From Planctomycetaceae bacterium (GTDB lineage Bacteria; Planctomycetota; PLA2), in NCBI GenBank assembly GCA_011525755.1, contig WYBS01000055.1:1-34172 (forward strand): 34,172 bases of DNA, written 5' to 3'. The notes under the pieces are model-generated. The model searched no databases. It was not told the DNA's origin and worked only from the letters and a program-made list of their open reading frames with translations. Below, piece by piece: positions 25,249 through 31,778 of the stretch (positions are counted from its first letter, which is position 1; every line of letters starts with the position of its first letter). Both the position numbers and the translations under genes were made by a program.

Positions 25249-25781
25249 CGACGCCGGAAGGTCCGAAGCCGGTGCGCATCCTCTTCTCCGAGGACGCGAT
25301 CCGCCGTCGCGTCGAGGAGCTCGCGCGCCAGATCTCCTCGGACTATGCCGGCAAGGGCGAGGTGCTCCTCGTCGGCGTGCTCAAGGGCGCGTTCATCTTT
25401 CTCGCGGACCTCTGCAGGAAGATGACGGTCCCGCGCCGCGTGGACTTCATCGCGGTCTCGAGCTACGGCGACAAGACCGTATCGAGCGGGAACGTGCGGC
25501 TTGTCCTCGACCTGCGCGGCGACATCGCGGGGCGGCACGTGCTCGTGGTGGAGGACATCGTGGACACGGGCTCGACGTTTTCCTACCTCCTCGAGCTCCT
25601 CCGCCTCCGCGGCCCGGCGTCGGTGAAGACGTGCGCCTTCCTGAGGAAGGAGAAGGGCGGCCCGCCGGTCGACTACGTGGGCTTCGAGATCGCGGACGAA
25701 TGGGTCGTCGGCTACGGCCTCGACTACGCGGACGCCTACCGCGCCCTCCCCCACATCGCTGTCCTCCAGGTCAACGGTTAG
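25245..25781 (+). CDS. hpt: Hypoxanthine phosphoribosyltransferase
   Basis: 178 residues. PRTase fold with LLVGVLKGAFIFLADLCR, VDFIAVSSYGD and the PRPP-binding motif VLVVEDIVDTGSTFSYLL. Near the C-terminus, VDYVGFEIADEWVVGYGLDYA carries the purine-binding strand typical of Hpt. It converts hypoxanthine plus PRPP to IMP, the step after adenine deaminase, whose gene overlaps its ATG by 4 nt. The last codons and TAG stop (VLQVNG, stop) are made of the opening bases of repeat copy C, so the repeat supplies the C-terminus. Identity secure. Confidence 0.95.
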   Translation: MTTPEGPKPVRILFSEDAIRRRVEELARQISSDYAGKGEVLLVGVLKGAFIFLADLCRKMTVPRRVDFIAVSSYGDKTVSSGNVRLVLDLRGDIAGRHVLVVEDIVDTGSTFSYLLELLRLRGPASVKTCAFLRKEKGGPPVDYVGFEIADEWVVGYGLDYADAYRALPHIAVLQVNG

Positions 25782-25852
25782 GGTGCAGGGCGGCCATAAG
25801 TGTTTGCGGAGTAACTGTTTAGGCATTTCCAGCTGCGGAACTCGTTCCGCGC
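25768..25852 (+). repeat. 85-bp composite palindromic repeat, copy C
   Basis: Opens with AGGTCAACGGTT, which is read as the last hpt codons and its stop; the right arm of the first palindrome is degenerate. The 3' hairpin GCGGAAC-TC-GTTCCGC (25835-25850) is identical in its core to copy B. The TGCG box ends exactly 70 nt from the start. The middle (CATAAGTGTTTGCGGAG and TGTTTAGGCATT) is clearly more AT-rich than the genome. The copy ends one base before the -35 box of the next operon. Confidence 0.8.
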
Positions 25853-25890
25853 TTGACGCGGTTCGCAAACTAGTCTATAAAACAGACTAG
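25853..25890 (+). promoter_or_regulatory. Consensus promoter with palindromic operator over the -10
   Basis: TTGACG (25853-25858), a 17-nt spacer and TATAAA (25876-25881) form the best promoter in the window. Overlapping the -10 is a perfect inverted repeat, CTAGTCT (25870-25876) and AGACTAG (25884-25890), around an AT-rich 7-nt centre. The expected start site is about 4-5 nt before the ATG at 25893, so the message is close to leaderless. The winged-helix protein of the same operon is the obvious candidate to bind here. Confidence 0.75.
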
Positions 25891-25892
25891 CC

Positions 25893-26777
25893 ATGAACCA
25901 CATCGCCAAGCTCCCGTTGGTCCTCCTTGCCTCTGCCGCGGGCGCGGGCGGGGGGATCCTCGCCCGTTCCCTCGAGGGGCGCCCGCAGCCGTCGCCACGG
26001 GCGGAGCGCCACGTCGACCGCACGGTCGCCCCCGCGACGGACGAGATCGTCGCGCGGCTCGCCGCGCTCGAGGCGAGGGTCGCGGCGTCGATCGCGCCCG
26101 CGGATCCCGGCGCGTCCGGAGTCGCGGATCGCGGCCGCGGCGATTTCCCGGCGGCGGGCAAGCAGCCGAGGGGCGTCGATGCGGCTCCCCGCGCCCCCGG
26201 AGCCCCCCCGGATCCCCCCGAGGACGCGTTGGCCGCGGTCCTCGGGCGCACCTTCGGCTATGGCGAAGCCGATGCGCTCTTCGAGGCGCTGGCCCGCGAC
26301 CGCGGAACGATCGACGACGTCATCGCGCGGATCGAGAAGGAGATCGCAGCGAACCCGCGCAGCGCGGACCTCCATGCCGCGCTCGCGACCGCGTACGGCG
26401 CGAAGACCGCGTTCGGGACGCCGCCCGGTCCCGAGCAGGGCACCGTGTGGGCGAAGGCCGAGCAGGCCTACGACGCGGCGATCCGCCTCGACCCCGAGCA
26501 CTGGCAGGCGCGTTATGGCCGCGCCTTCGGCGACAGCATGGCGCCCGAGTTCGTCGGGCTCCGGCCCCGCGCGATCCGCCAATTCGAGGACCTGATGGAA
26601 ATCCAGGAGAAGAGACCCGCGGCGCCCGAGCAGGTCGAGGTCTATCTCCGGCTCGGCACGCTGCTCAAGGACGCGGGCAACGTGAAGAAGGCGCGGGAGA
26701 CGTGGCAACGCGGGCTCGCGCGCTTCCCGGACGACAAGCGGATCGTCGAGGCGCTCGCGCTCACGGAGGAGAAGTGA
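25893..26777 (+). CDS. Membrane-anchored or exported TPR protein
   Basis: 294 residues from ATG 25893. The N-terminal hydrophobic segment LPLVLLASAAGAGGGILA (about 6-23) is a signal or anchor. A coiled-coil-like stretch (EIVARLAALEARVAAS) and a Pro/Ala-rich linker follow; the linker is coded by a C-tract cluster at 26194-26219. From about residue 110, helical repeats carry TPR character: NPRSADLHAALATAYGAKTA, KAEQAYDAAIRLDPEHWQARYGRA, EVYLRLGTLLKDAGNVKKARETWQRGLARFPDD. No enzyme motif. It is the first gene of a three-gene operon, with its stop overlapping the next ATG (TGATG). Likely a scaffold or sensor partner. Confidence 0.82.
   Translation: MNHIAKLPLVLLASAAGAGGGILARSLEGRPQPSPRAERHVDRTVAPATDEIVARLAALEARVAASIAPADPGASGVADRGRGDFPAAGKQPRGVDAAPRAPGAPPDPPEDALAAVLGRTFGYGEADALFEALARDRGTIDDVIARIEKEIAANPRSADLHAALATAYGAKTAFGTPPGPEQGTVWAKAEQAYDAAIRLDPEHWQARYGRAFGDSMAPEFVGLRPRAIRQFEDLMEIQEKRPAAPEQVEVYLRLGTLLKDAGNVKKARETWQRGLARFPDDKRIVEALALTEEK
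26194..26219. repeat. C-tract cluster with CCCCCGGAGCCCCC, in the TPR gene
   Basis: Runs of 5, 7 and 6 C with GGAG and GGAT spacers. It is read in frame as an Ala/Pro linker (PRAPGAPPDPPEDA) between the anchor and the TPR domain. The 14-mer recurs at 3543, 23507 and 31750. Confidence 0.75.
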
Positions 26778-27397
26778 TGAGCCACGGAACCAACGGCCCC
26801 GCGGACGACCTCCAGTTCATACGGCGGATCATGGAGCGCACGCAGGCACGCATCGATCCGCACGCGTTCCATTTCGTGCTGTGGGGGGTCCTCGTCCTGG
26901 TGGCCTATCCGCTCGCGAACTGGGCCGATCTCGCGGACAGGCCCGGTCTGCGCAACTGGGCGCTCGGCGCCATGCTTGGTCTCGGCGCGCTCGGCAGCTT
27001 CCTCCTCGAGATGCGCCTCAAGGGGCGCGCGCGGATCGAGGGCGAGAACACGTTCGTGTCCCGTCAGGTCGTGCTCCTCGTCGCGTACCACATCGGCGTC
27101 GCCTCGATCCTCAGCGCGACCGGGCCGGCGACCGGCTTCATCCCGGGACCCTACGTTCCCGTCCTGTGGGGGCTCGCGTATGCGAGCATGATGTACGCGA
27201 TCGGGGTCGTCTACACGCGCGAGTACATGGTCAGCGGCTTCGCGATCCTCGTCGGCACCCTGATCGCCCTCTTCAGGATCGAGTACGCGGGCATGATCCT
27301 CGGCCCGTTCATGGGCATCGGCGCGATGGTGCCCGGCCTCGTCGCCGAGCGTCGCGTCGCCCGCATGCGCACGAGGCCCACCGAGCTTGAACCCTAG
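26777..27397 (+). CDS. Multi-pass membrane protein of the TPR/winged-helix operon
   Basis: 206 residues. The ATG overlaps the upstream stop (TGATG) and has GGAGGAGA before it. A short soluble N-terminus (DDLQFIRRIMERTQARIDPHAF) is followed by five or six hydrophobic helices, such as FVLWGVLVLVAYPLANWA, WALGAMLGLGALGSFLL, VVLLVAYHIGVASIL and SGFAILVGTLIALF, ending in a short basic tail. I do not recognise a named family, but the pattern of 'IxRIMERT' before membrane helices recurs in operons with small winged-helix regulators in several deep-branching phyla. It probably works with its two operon partners in the inner membrane. Confidence 0.8.
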   Translation: MSHGTNGPADDLQFIRRIMERTQARIDPHAFHFVLWGVLVLVAYPLANWADLADRPGLRNWALGAMLGLGALGSFLLEMRLKGRARIEGENTFVSRQVVLLVAYHIGVASILSATGPATGFIPGPYVPVLWGLAYASMMYAIGVVYTREYMVSGFAILVGTLIALFRIEYAGMILGPFMGIGAMVPGLVAERRVARMRTRPTELEP

Positions 27398-27680
27398 CTT
27401 CGACCCGATCCTCCTCTCGCAGGCCCGCCTCGGGATCGTGACCGTCCTCGTCACGCGGCCGGAGGCGACCTTCTCCGACCTGAAGGAGATCCTCGGCCTC
27501 ACGCAGGGCAATCTCGGGATCCACCTGCAGAAGCTCGAGGAGGCGGGCTACGTGGCGGTGACGAAGGAGTTCGTGAAGCGGACGCCGCGAACGACCGCCC
27601 GCATCACCCCCGAGGGCCGGACGGCCTTCCTGGCCCACGTCGACCGCCTCGCCGCGGTGGCCCGGCAGGCCAACGGTTGA
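27387..27680 (+). CDS. Small winged-helix transcriptional regulator (HTH_34-like)
   Basis: 97 residues from TTG 27387, overlapping the membrane-protein gene by 11 nt. It is nearly all winged helix: NPSFDPILLSQARLGIVTVL, then EATFSDLKEILGLTQGNLGIHLQKLEEAGYV with the recognition helix, then a basic wing (KEFVKRTPRTTARITPEGRTAF) and a final dimerisation helix. This is the stand-alone ArsR/MarR-like small-regulator type. As last gene of the operon it is well placed to repress the palindrome at 25870-25890. Its TGA stop and last codons (QANG) are formed by the opening bases of repeat copy D. Confidence 0.85.
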   Translation: MNPSFDPILLSQARLGIVTVLVTRPEATFSDLKEILGLTQGNLGIHLQKLEEAGYVAVTKEFVKRTPRTTARITPEGRTAFLAHVDRLAAVARQANG

Positions 27681-27751
27681 CCTGCCCGGCGCACGCGACC
27701 CGTTGGCACTTAGGCACTTGCCGCTCTCCGGGTGCGCCAGCGCCGGCGCTG
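27667..27751 (+). repeat. 85-bp composite palindromic repeat, copy D
   Basis: Opens with AGGCCAACGGTTGACCT (one mismatch in the dyad) and supplies the stop of the winged-helix gene. GGGTGCG ends exactly 70 nt from the start and leads into the palindrome CCAGCGCCGGCGCTGG (27737-27752). A further hairpin, GGAACCGC / GCGGTTCC (27752-27773), follows directly. It shares the 15-mer CGGGTGCGCCAGCGC with copy A and a TTAGGCA block with copy C. Confidence 0.82.
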
Positions 27752-27785
27752 GGAACCGCCGCTTCGCGGTTCCGTCCAACCCCCA

Positions 27786-28202
27786 ATGCGCCCCTTCGCG
27801 ATCCTCGCCGTCGTCGCCGCGCTCGCCGGGGCGAAGGCCGGCCCCGACACCGCGCTTTCGCTGGAACCCGTCGAGCCGATGTTCCGGTTCCGCGTCGTCG
27901 AGCGGGGCAGCTGCCCGCCGTCGTTCGACCTCGAGCTGGCCGCCGACATGCCCGACCCCGGCTGGAGCCTCGCGGTCGACCGCGTGTCCGGCCCCGACCC
28001 GAACGGCCGCCGCATCGTCGAGATCACCGCGACGCGCGCCGAGGGGATGTTCGCGCAGGTCCTCACGGCCCGCACCGCGACGGCGAACCTCGGCGTCATG
28101 CGGAAGGGCGTCCACCTGGTCGACGTCCACCTGCGCCGCGGCGAAGGCAGGCATGAGCGCGTGCAGGCGATCGTGCTCCGGGGCGCGGGTCTCCACCGGT
28201 AG
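27786..28202 (+). CDS. Small exported hypothetical protein
   Basis: 138 residues from ATG 27786. The frame is open upstream, but that part is repeat copy D and its following hairpin, while this ATG begins a signal peptide (MRPFAILAVVAALAGAKAG). The mature part looks beta-rich, with FRFRVVERGSCPPSFDLELAADMP, GRRIVEITATRAEGMF and KGVHLVDVHLRRGEG; a single Cys lies near residue 43. No family recognised. No clear Shine-Dalgarno. It directly follows the TPR operon, separated only by the repeat, and could be read through from it. Confidence 0.65.
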   Translation: MRPFAILAVVAALAGAKAGPDTALSLEPVEPMFRFRVVERGSCPPSFDLELAADMPDPGWSLAVDRVSGPDPNGRRIVEITATRAEGMFAQVLTARTATANLGVMRKGVHLVDVHLRRGEGRHERVQAIVLRGAGLHR

Positions 28203-28213
28203 GCGGGATGGGA

Positions 28214-28230
28214 GGGGGCCGGGGGGAGGG
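28214..28230. repeat. Intergenic G-tract cluster (G5, G6, G3)
   Basis: G5-CC-G6-A-G3 in the 67-bp gap before the antiporter gene. Member of the dispersed G-tract family. Confidence 0.6.
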
Positions 28231-28269
28231 AAGGGCCCGAAACCGCGACGCGCTAGGTAGTCTCTGCCC

Positions 28270-29967
28270 GTGGGGACCGACTTCCTTCCGGATCTTCTCC
28301 TGGTCGTCGGCATCGGCGTCGTCGTCGTCGTCGTGCTCCGGAAGCTCGGCCTCCCCTCGATCGCCGGCTTCATCTTCGCGGGGGCGCTCGTCGGGCCCAA
28401 CGCGCTCGGGTTCGTCGAGGACGTGCATCGCGTCGAGGCGTTCGCCGAGCTGGGCGTCGTCCTCCTCCTCTTCGGCGTCGGCCTCGAGCTGTCGCTCGAC
28501 CGGGTCCGGCGGCTCTGGCGCGCGGTCGTCTTCGGCGGCGCCCTCCAGGTCGGGCTCACGATCCTTCTCGCCGCGGGCCTCGCGAGCCTCGGCGAGGTCC
28601 AGATGCGGCCCGCGCTCTTCCTCGGCTGCTTCGCGGCCGCCTCCAGCACGGCGATCGTGCTGCGTGGCCTCACGGCGCGCGGCGAGATCGACTCGCCCTA
28701 CGGCCGCCTGACCGTCGGGATCCTGATCTTCCAGGATCTCTGCGTGATCCCGATGATGCTCCTGCTCCCCGTCTTCGCCGGGGCGGAGACGTCGCTCTGG
28801 GCGGTCCTGAAGCCGATCGGCGTCGCCGCGCTCGTGCTCGCCGGGATCCTCGTCGCGGCGCGCCTTGTCGTCCCGCGCGTGCTCGAGGTCGTCGCGCGGA
28901 CGAGGCAGCGCGACCTCTTCGTGCTCGCGGTGCTCCTCGTCTGCCTCGGCACGGCATGGGCGACGACGGGCGCGGGGCTCTCCCTCGCGCTCGGCGCCTT
29001 CCTCGGCGGCCTCGTCGTGGCGGGCAGCGAGTACCGCCACCAGGCGCTCTCGGACCTGATCCCGTTCCGGGAGCTCTTCGCGAGCCTCTTCTTCGTGTCG
29101 GTGGGGATGCTGCTCGACCCGCACCGGCTCGCGGAGCGCCCGGGCGCCGTCCTCCTGCTCCTGCTCGCGATCCTTCTCGGGAAGTTCCTCGCCGTCGTCG
29201 AGACGGCGATCCTCCTCCGCTTCGGTCTCCGGAGCGCCGTGCTCTCCGGCGCGGCGCTCGCGCACGTGGGGGAGTTCTCGTTCGTGCTCGCGCACGAGGC
29301 GAAGGGGACCGGGCTCCTCGCGGGCGACCTCGGCGCGGACCTGCTCAGCGCCTCCGCGCTGTCGATGCTGCTCGCGCCGCTGCTGATGGCGTTCAGCCCG
29401 AGGCTCGCGGCGGGCGCGGGCCGCGTGCGCTGGCTCACGCGCCTGCTCGACGTGCGTCCGGCGACGGACGCCCGTGCGGCGGCGGCGGCGAGCGAGTCCC
29501 ACGTGATCGTCGCGGGCTACGGCGTGGCGGGCGAGGAGCTCTGCCGTGCGCTCCGTGACTGCGGGATCCCCTACATGGTCGTCGACCTGAACCCGCGGAA
29601 CGTGCATCGCGCCGCGGCGCGCGGCGAGCCCGCGTTCTTCGGCGACGTCACCGGCCCTGAGATCCTCGAGGCGGTCGGCGCGACCCGGGCGAAGGAACTC
29701 GTGATCCTCATCAACGACCCGGAGGCCGCGGCGCGTACGGTGAGGGCGGCGCGTCAGATCGCGCCGGCGCTGCACATCGTCGTGCGCTCGCGCTACGTGG
29801 GCGACATCGCGCCGCTGCTCAAGGCCGGCGCGAGCCACGTCGTTCCCGCGGAGCTCGAGGCCGCGGTCGAGGTGGTCGCGCAGATCCTCGCGCGGCACGA
29901 GGTCGGTCCGGGGCGCCTCAGCGCCGAGATCGCGCGCGTGCGCGAGCGGCGCGAGGAGAGCCGGTAG
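28270..29967 (+). CDS. CPA2-family cation:proton antiporter with TrkA-N domain (KefB/C-like)
   Basis: 565 residues from GTG 28270. Residues 5-385 form the Na+/H+ exchanger membrane domain with about 12 helices: GLPSIAGFIFAGALVGPNALG, FAELGVVLLLFGVGLELSL, FAAASSTAIVLRGL, GILIFQDLCVIPMMLLLP (the conserved QD in the core) and FASLFFVSVGMLLDP. Residues about 410-550 are a Rossmann RCK/TrkA-N domain, HVIVAGYGVAGEELCRALRD followed by VDLNPRNVHRAA. Such proteins exchange K+ or Na+ for H+ and are gated by nucleotide or glutathione signals. No TrkA-C domain seen. TAGTCT at 28258-28263, just before the start, could be a -10. Confidence 0.92.
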   Translation: MGTDFLPDLLLVVGIGVVVVVVLRKLGLPSIAGFIFAGALVGPNALGFVEDVHRVEAFAELGVVLLLFGVGLELSLDRVRRLWRAVVFGGALQVGLTILLAAGLASLGEVQMRPALFLGCFAAASSTAIVLRGLTARGEIDSPYGRLTVGILIFQDLCVIPMMLLLPVFAGAETSLWAVLKPIGVAALVLAGILVAARLVVPRVLEVVARTRQRDLFVLAVLLVCLGTAWATTGAGLSLALGAFLGGLVVAGSEYRHQALSDLIPFRELFASLFFVSVGMLLDPHRLAERPGAVLLLLLAILLGKFLAVVETAILLRFGLRSAVLSGAALAHVGEFSFVLAHEAKGTGLLAGDLGADLLSASALSMLLAPLLMAFSPRLAAGAGRVRWLTRLLDVRPATDARAAAAASESHVIVAGYGVAGEELCRALRDCGIPYMVVDLNPRNVHRAAARGEPAFFGDVTGPEILEAVGATRAKELVILINDPEAAARTVRAARQIAPALHIVVRSRYVGDIAPLLKAGASHVVPAELEAAVEVVAQILARHEVGPGRLSAEIARVRERREESR

Positions 29968-29984
29968 CCGCGACGGGCCGCGCG

Positions 29985-30722
29985 TCAGCGGACGGCGGTC
30001 CAGAGCGTGCGGTCGACCGACGCCTCCTCGCGCTGGTCCGTCCACGGGCTCCAGGGCGCCGCGTCGGCGCGCGAGAAGCCGGCCCGGAGGAGGAGGCGCC
30101 TCAAGGTCGCGTCGTCGTGCAGGCGCTCTCGCAGGACGGCCCTCCGCTTCGCGTAGCCGCGCGGGCCCCGCGCGTACACGACCATTCCGGCGGTGCCCAG
30201 CCGCCGCGCCGGGTCCCAGTCGCACTCCATCACGAGGTCGCCCGACTTCCCCTCGAAGTAGTAGGTCTGGCCCTTCCAGTAGGTCTCGAAGCACCACCGG
30301 TTGAGCGCGTCGAACACGAACACGCCGCCCGGCTCTAGGCTCCTCCACGCGCTCCGGAAGAAGGCCGCCACATCCTTCTCCGCGGTGAAGTGGTTCACGA
30401 CGTCGGCGCACGCGAAGGCGGCGACGGCGGGCGGCGCCGTGCGCAGATCCAGCAGGTCGCCGGCCGCGAACCTCACGCGCGCCCCGAACCTCCGGCAGCG
30501 GCGCCGCGCGACCCGCAGCATGGCGCGCGAGATGTCCACGCCGCGCACGCGGCAGCCCGTCCCCGCGAGAAGCTCCGTGAGGAGGCCCGTGCCGCACCCG
30601 AGGTCGAGGACGAGCCCCGGCGCGCGAGCCCGCGCGAGCCCGCGCACGGCCCGGAAGAAGCCCTCGGCGACCTCCACGTGGGGGGCCTGGTCGTAGGCGG
30701 CGCCGAGGTGGTCGTAGTGCAC
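29985..30722 (-). CDS. Class I SAM-dependent methyltransferase
   Basis: 245 residues from GTG 30722. Motif I is LVLDLGCGTGLLTELLAGTG, the motif II acid is in VRGVDISRAMLRVARRR, then FAAGDLLDL and the motif-IV-like FACADVVNHFTAEKDVAAFFR. A post-motif segment, SLEPGGVFVFDALNRWCFETYW, matches the UbiE/COQ5-like or methyltransferase-11/25 group; the following TYYFEGKSGDLVMECDWDP strand layout is common in that group. Substrate unknown. It is convergent with the antiporter (17 bp gap) and divergent from the DMT exporter, with a consensus promoter just upstream (30734-30762). Confidence 0.9.
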   Translation of the reverse strand: MHYDHLGAAYDQAPHVEVAEGFFRAVRGLARARAPGLVLDLGCGTGLLTELLAGTGCRVRGVDISRAMLRVARRRCRRFGARVRFAAGDLLDLRTAPPAVAAFACADVVNHFTAEKDVAAFFRSAWRSLEPGGVFVFDALNRWCFETYWKGQTYYFEGKSGDLVMECDWDPARRLGTAGMVVYARGPRGYAKRRAVLRERLHDDATLRRLLLRAGFSRADAAPWSPWTDQREEASVDRTLWTAVR

Positions 30723-30733
30723 CTTCGGGCGGG

Positions 30734-30762
30734 AGGATAGGGGGCCTGGGGGGAAGGGTCAA
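30734..30762 (-). promoter_or_regulatory. Promoter of the methyltransferase gene, G-tract spacer
   Basis: On the minus strand TTGACC (30762-30757), a 17-nt spacer and TATCCT (30739-30734) fit a sigma-70 promoter. The start site would fall about 5 nt before the GTG at 30722, another near-leaderless message. The spacer consists of the tract cluster at 30740-30753 (runs of 5 and 6 C on this strand). Confidence 0.6.
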
Positions 30763-30795
30763 GGCGCGTGCGCGGCGCGGTACGCTCTGCGGCTC

Positions 30796-31731
30796 ATGCG
30801 CCGCGGCCTCCTCTACCTCCTCATGGGGATGCACGTGCTGTTCGCGGCGGCGACCTACGTCCTCGGCCGGCACGCCGCGCGCGGCTTCGAGAGCGCCGCC
30901 GCGCTCACGCTCGCCCGCTCCCTCGGCTCGTCGCTGCTGCTCGCCTCGCTCCTCGGCACGCTCATCCCCCGCCCCCGGTTCGCGCGCCGCGAGTGGGCGT
31001 TCGTGGCCGGCCTCGGCATCCTCCTCGTCCCCTTGAACCAGTACTTCTTCCTCATCGGCCTCCGGGACACGGTGCCGGGTCATCCCGCCGTCATCTACGC
31101 GATGACGCCGGTCGGCGTGCTCCTGCTGCAGAGCGCGCTCGATCGCCGGCGTCCGGGCCGCGCGAAGACCCTCGGCGTGCTCGCCGCCCTTGCGGGCGTC
31201 CTCATCGTCCTGCGCCCGTGGGTGCATGGGCCCCGGTTCGCCGAGATCCGCCGCGGCGACCTCTGGATCCTGCTCGGGCTCGTCATCTGGGTGGTCTATA
31301 CGGTCGCGGCGCGGCCGCTCCTCAGGAAGCACGACGCGCGCACGGTGACGGCGTGGTCGATGATCCTCGGCACGCTCGTCCTCCTCCCGCCCGCCGCGGG
31401 TCCGCTCGCGCGGACGGACTTCCCCGCCATCCCCGTGCGGGCTTGGATCGGCCTCGCCTGGCTCGCCGCCGTGACGAGCACGGTGATGATGCTCCTCTGG
31501 AACCGGATGCTCCGGCACCTCGAGCCGGTCGAGGTCGCGATCTGCGCGAACGCGCAGCCCGCCGCGACCGCGCTGCTCGCGTGGGCTCTCGCTGCCCTCG
31601 GCGTCGAGACGCCCGCGGAGACGCTCGACCTGGGCCCGCTCTACTGGCTCGGCACGGCACTCGTGATCCTCGGCGTGACGCTCGTGCAGCGGCGGCCGAA
31701 GGCGCCGCCCGTCGCGCCCGCGCCGGAGTGA
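30796..31731 (+). CDS. EamA-family (DMT) transporter
   Basis: 311 residues with ten hydrophobic helices in two EamA repeats. The first covers about 1-140 (LLYLLMGMHVLFAAATYVLG, FVAGLGILLVPLNQYFFLIGL, HPAVIYAMTPVGVLLLQS, LGVLAALAGVLIVLRPW). The second covers about 155-300 (GDLWILLGLVIWVVYTVAARPLL, WIGLAWLAAVTSTVMMLLWN, LGTALVILGVTLVQRR). Members export amino acids, nucleosides or other small metabolites. Substrate cannot be inferred. TACGCT at 30781-30786 (GGTACGCTCTG) is a possible -10, leaving a very short leader. It ends at a strong GC hairpin (31733-31765). Confidence 0.9.
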   Translation: MRRGLLYLLMGMHVLFAAATYVLGRHAARGFESAAALTLARSLGSSLLLASLLGTLIPRPRFARREWAFVAGLGILLVPLNQYFFLIGLRDTVPGHPAVIYAMTPVGVLLLQSALDRRRPGRAKTLGVLAALAGVLIVLRPWVHGPRFAEIRRGDLWILLGLVIWVVYTVAARPLLRKHDARTVTAWSMILGTLVLLPPAAGPLARTDFPAIPVRAWIGLAWLAAVTSTVMMLLWNRMLRHLEPVEVAICANAQPAATALLAWALAALGVETPAETLDLGPLYWLGTALVILGVTLVQRRPKAPPVAPAPE

Positions 31732-31732
31732 G

Positions 31733-31765
31733 GGGGGGGCTGCGGCGGGCCCCCGGAGCCCCCCC
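31733..31765. terminator. GC hairpin between convergent genes, built from G/C tracts
   Basis: Perfect 9-bp stem, GGGGGGGCT (31733-31741) and AGCCCCCCC (31757-31765), with a 15-nt loop. It lies between the stops of the DMT gene and the HtrA-like gene. It contains the recurring 14-mer CCCCCGGAGCCCCC (31750-31763). No U tract, so it may be Rho-assisted or a 3' stabiliser for both messages. Confidence 0.6.
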
Positions 31766-31778
31766 GGACGCGGCGCGC

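Noticed and set aside
25768-25852. The 85-bp repeat as an integron attC site
   Set aside because: The two ends are separate palindromes rather than one imperfect arm pair, the core sequences do not match RYYYAAC/GTTRRRY well, and no integrase is present.
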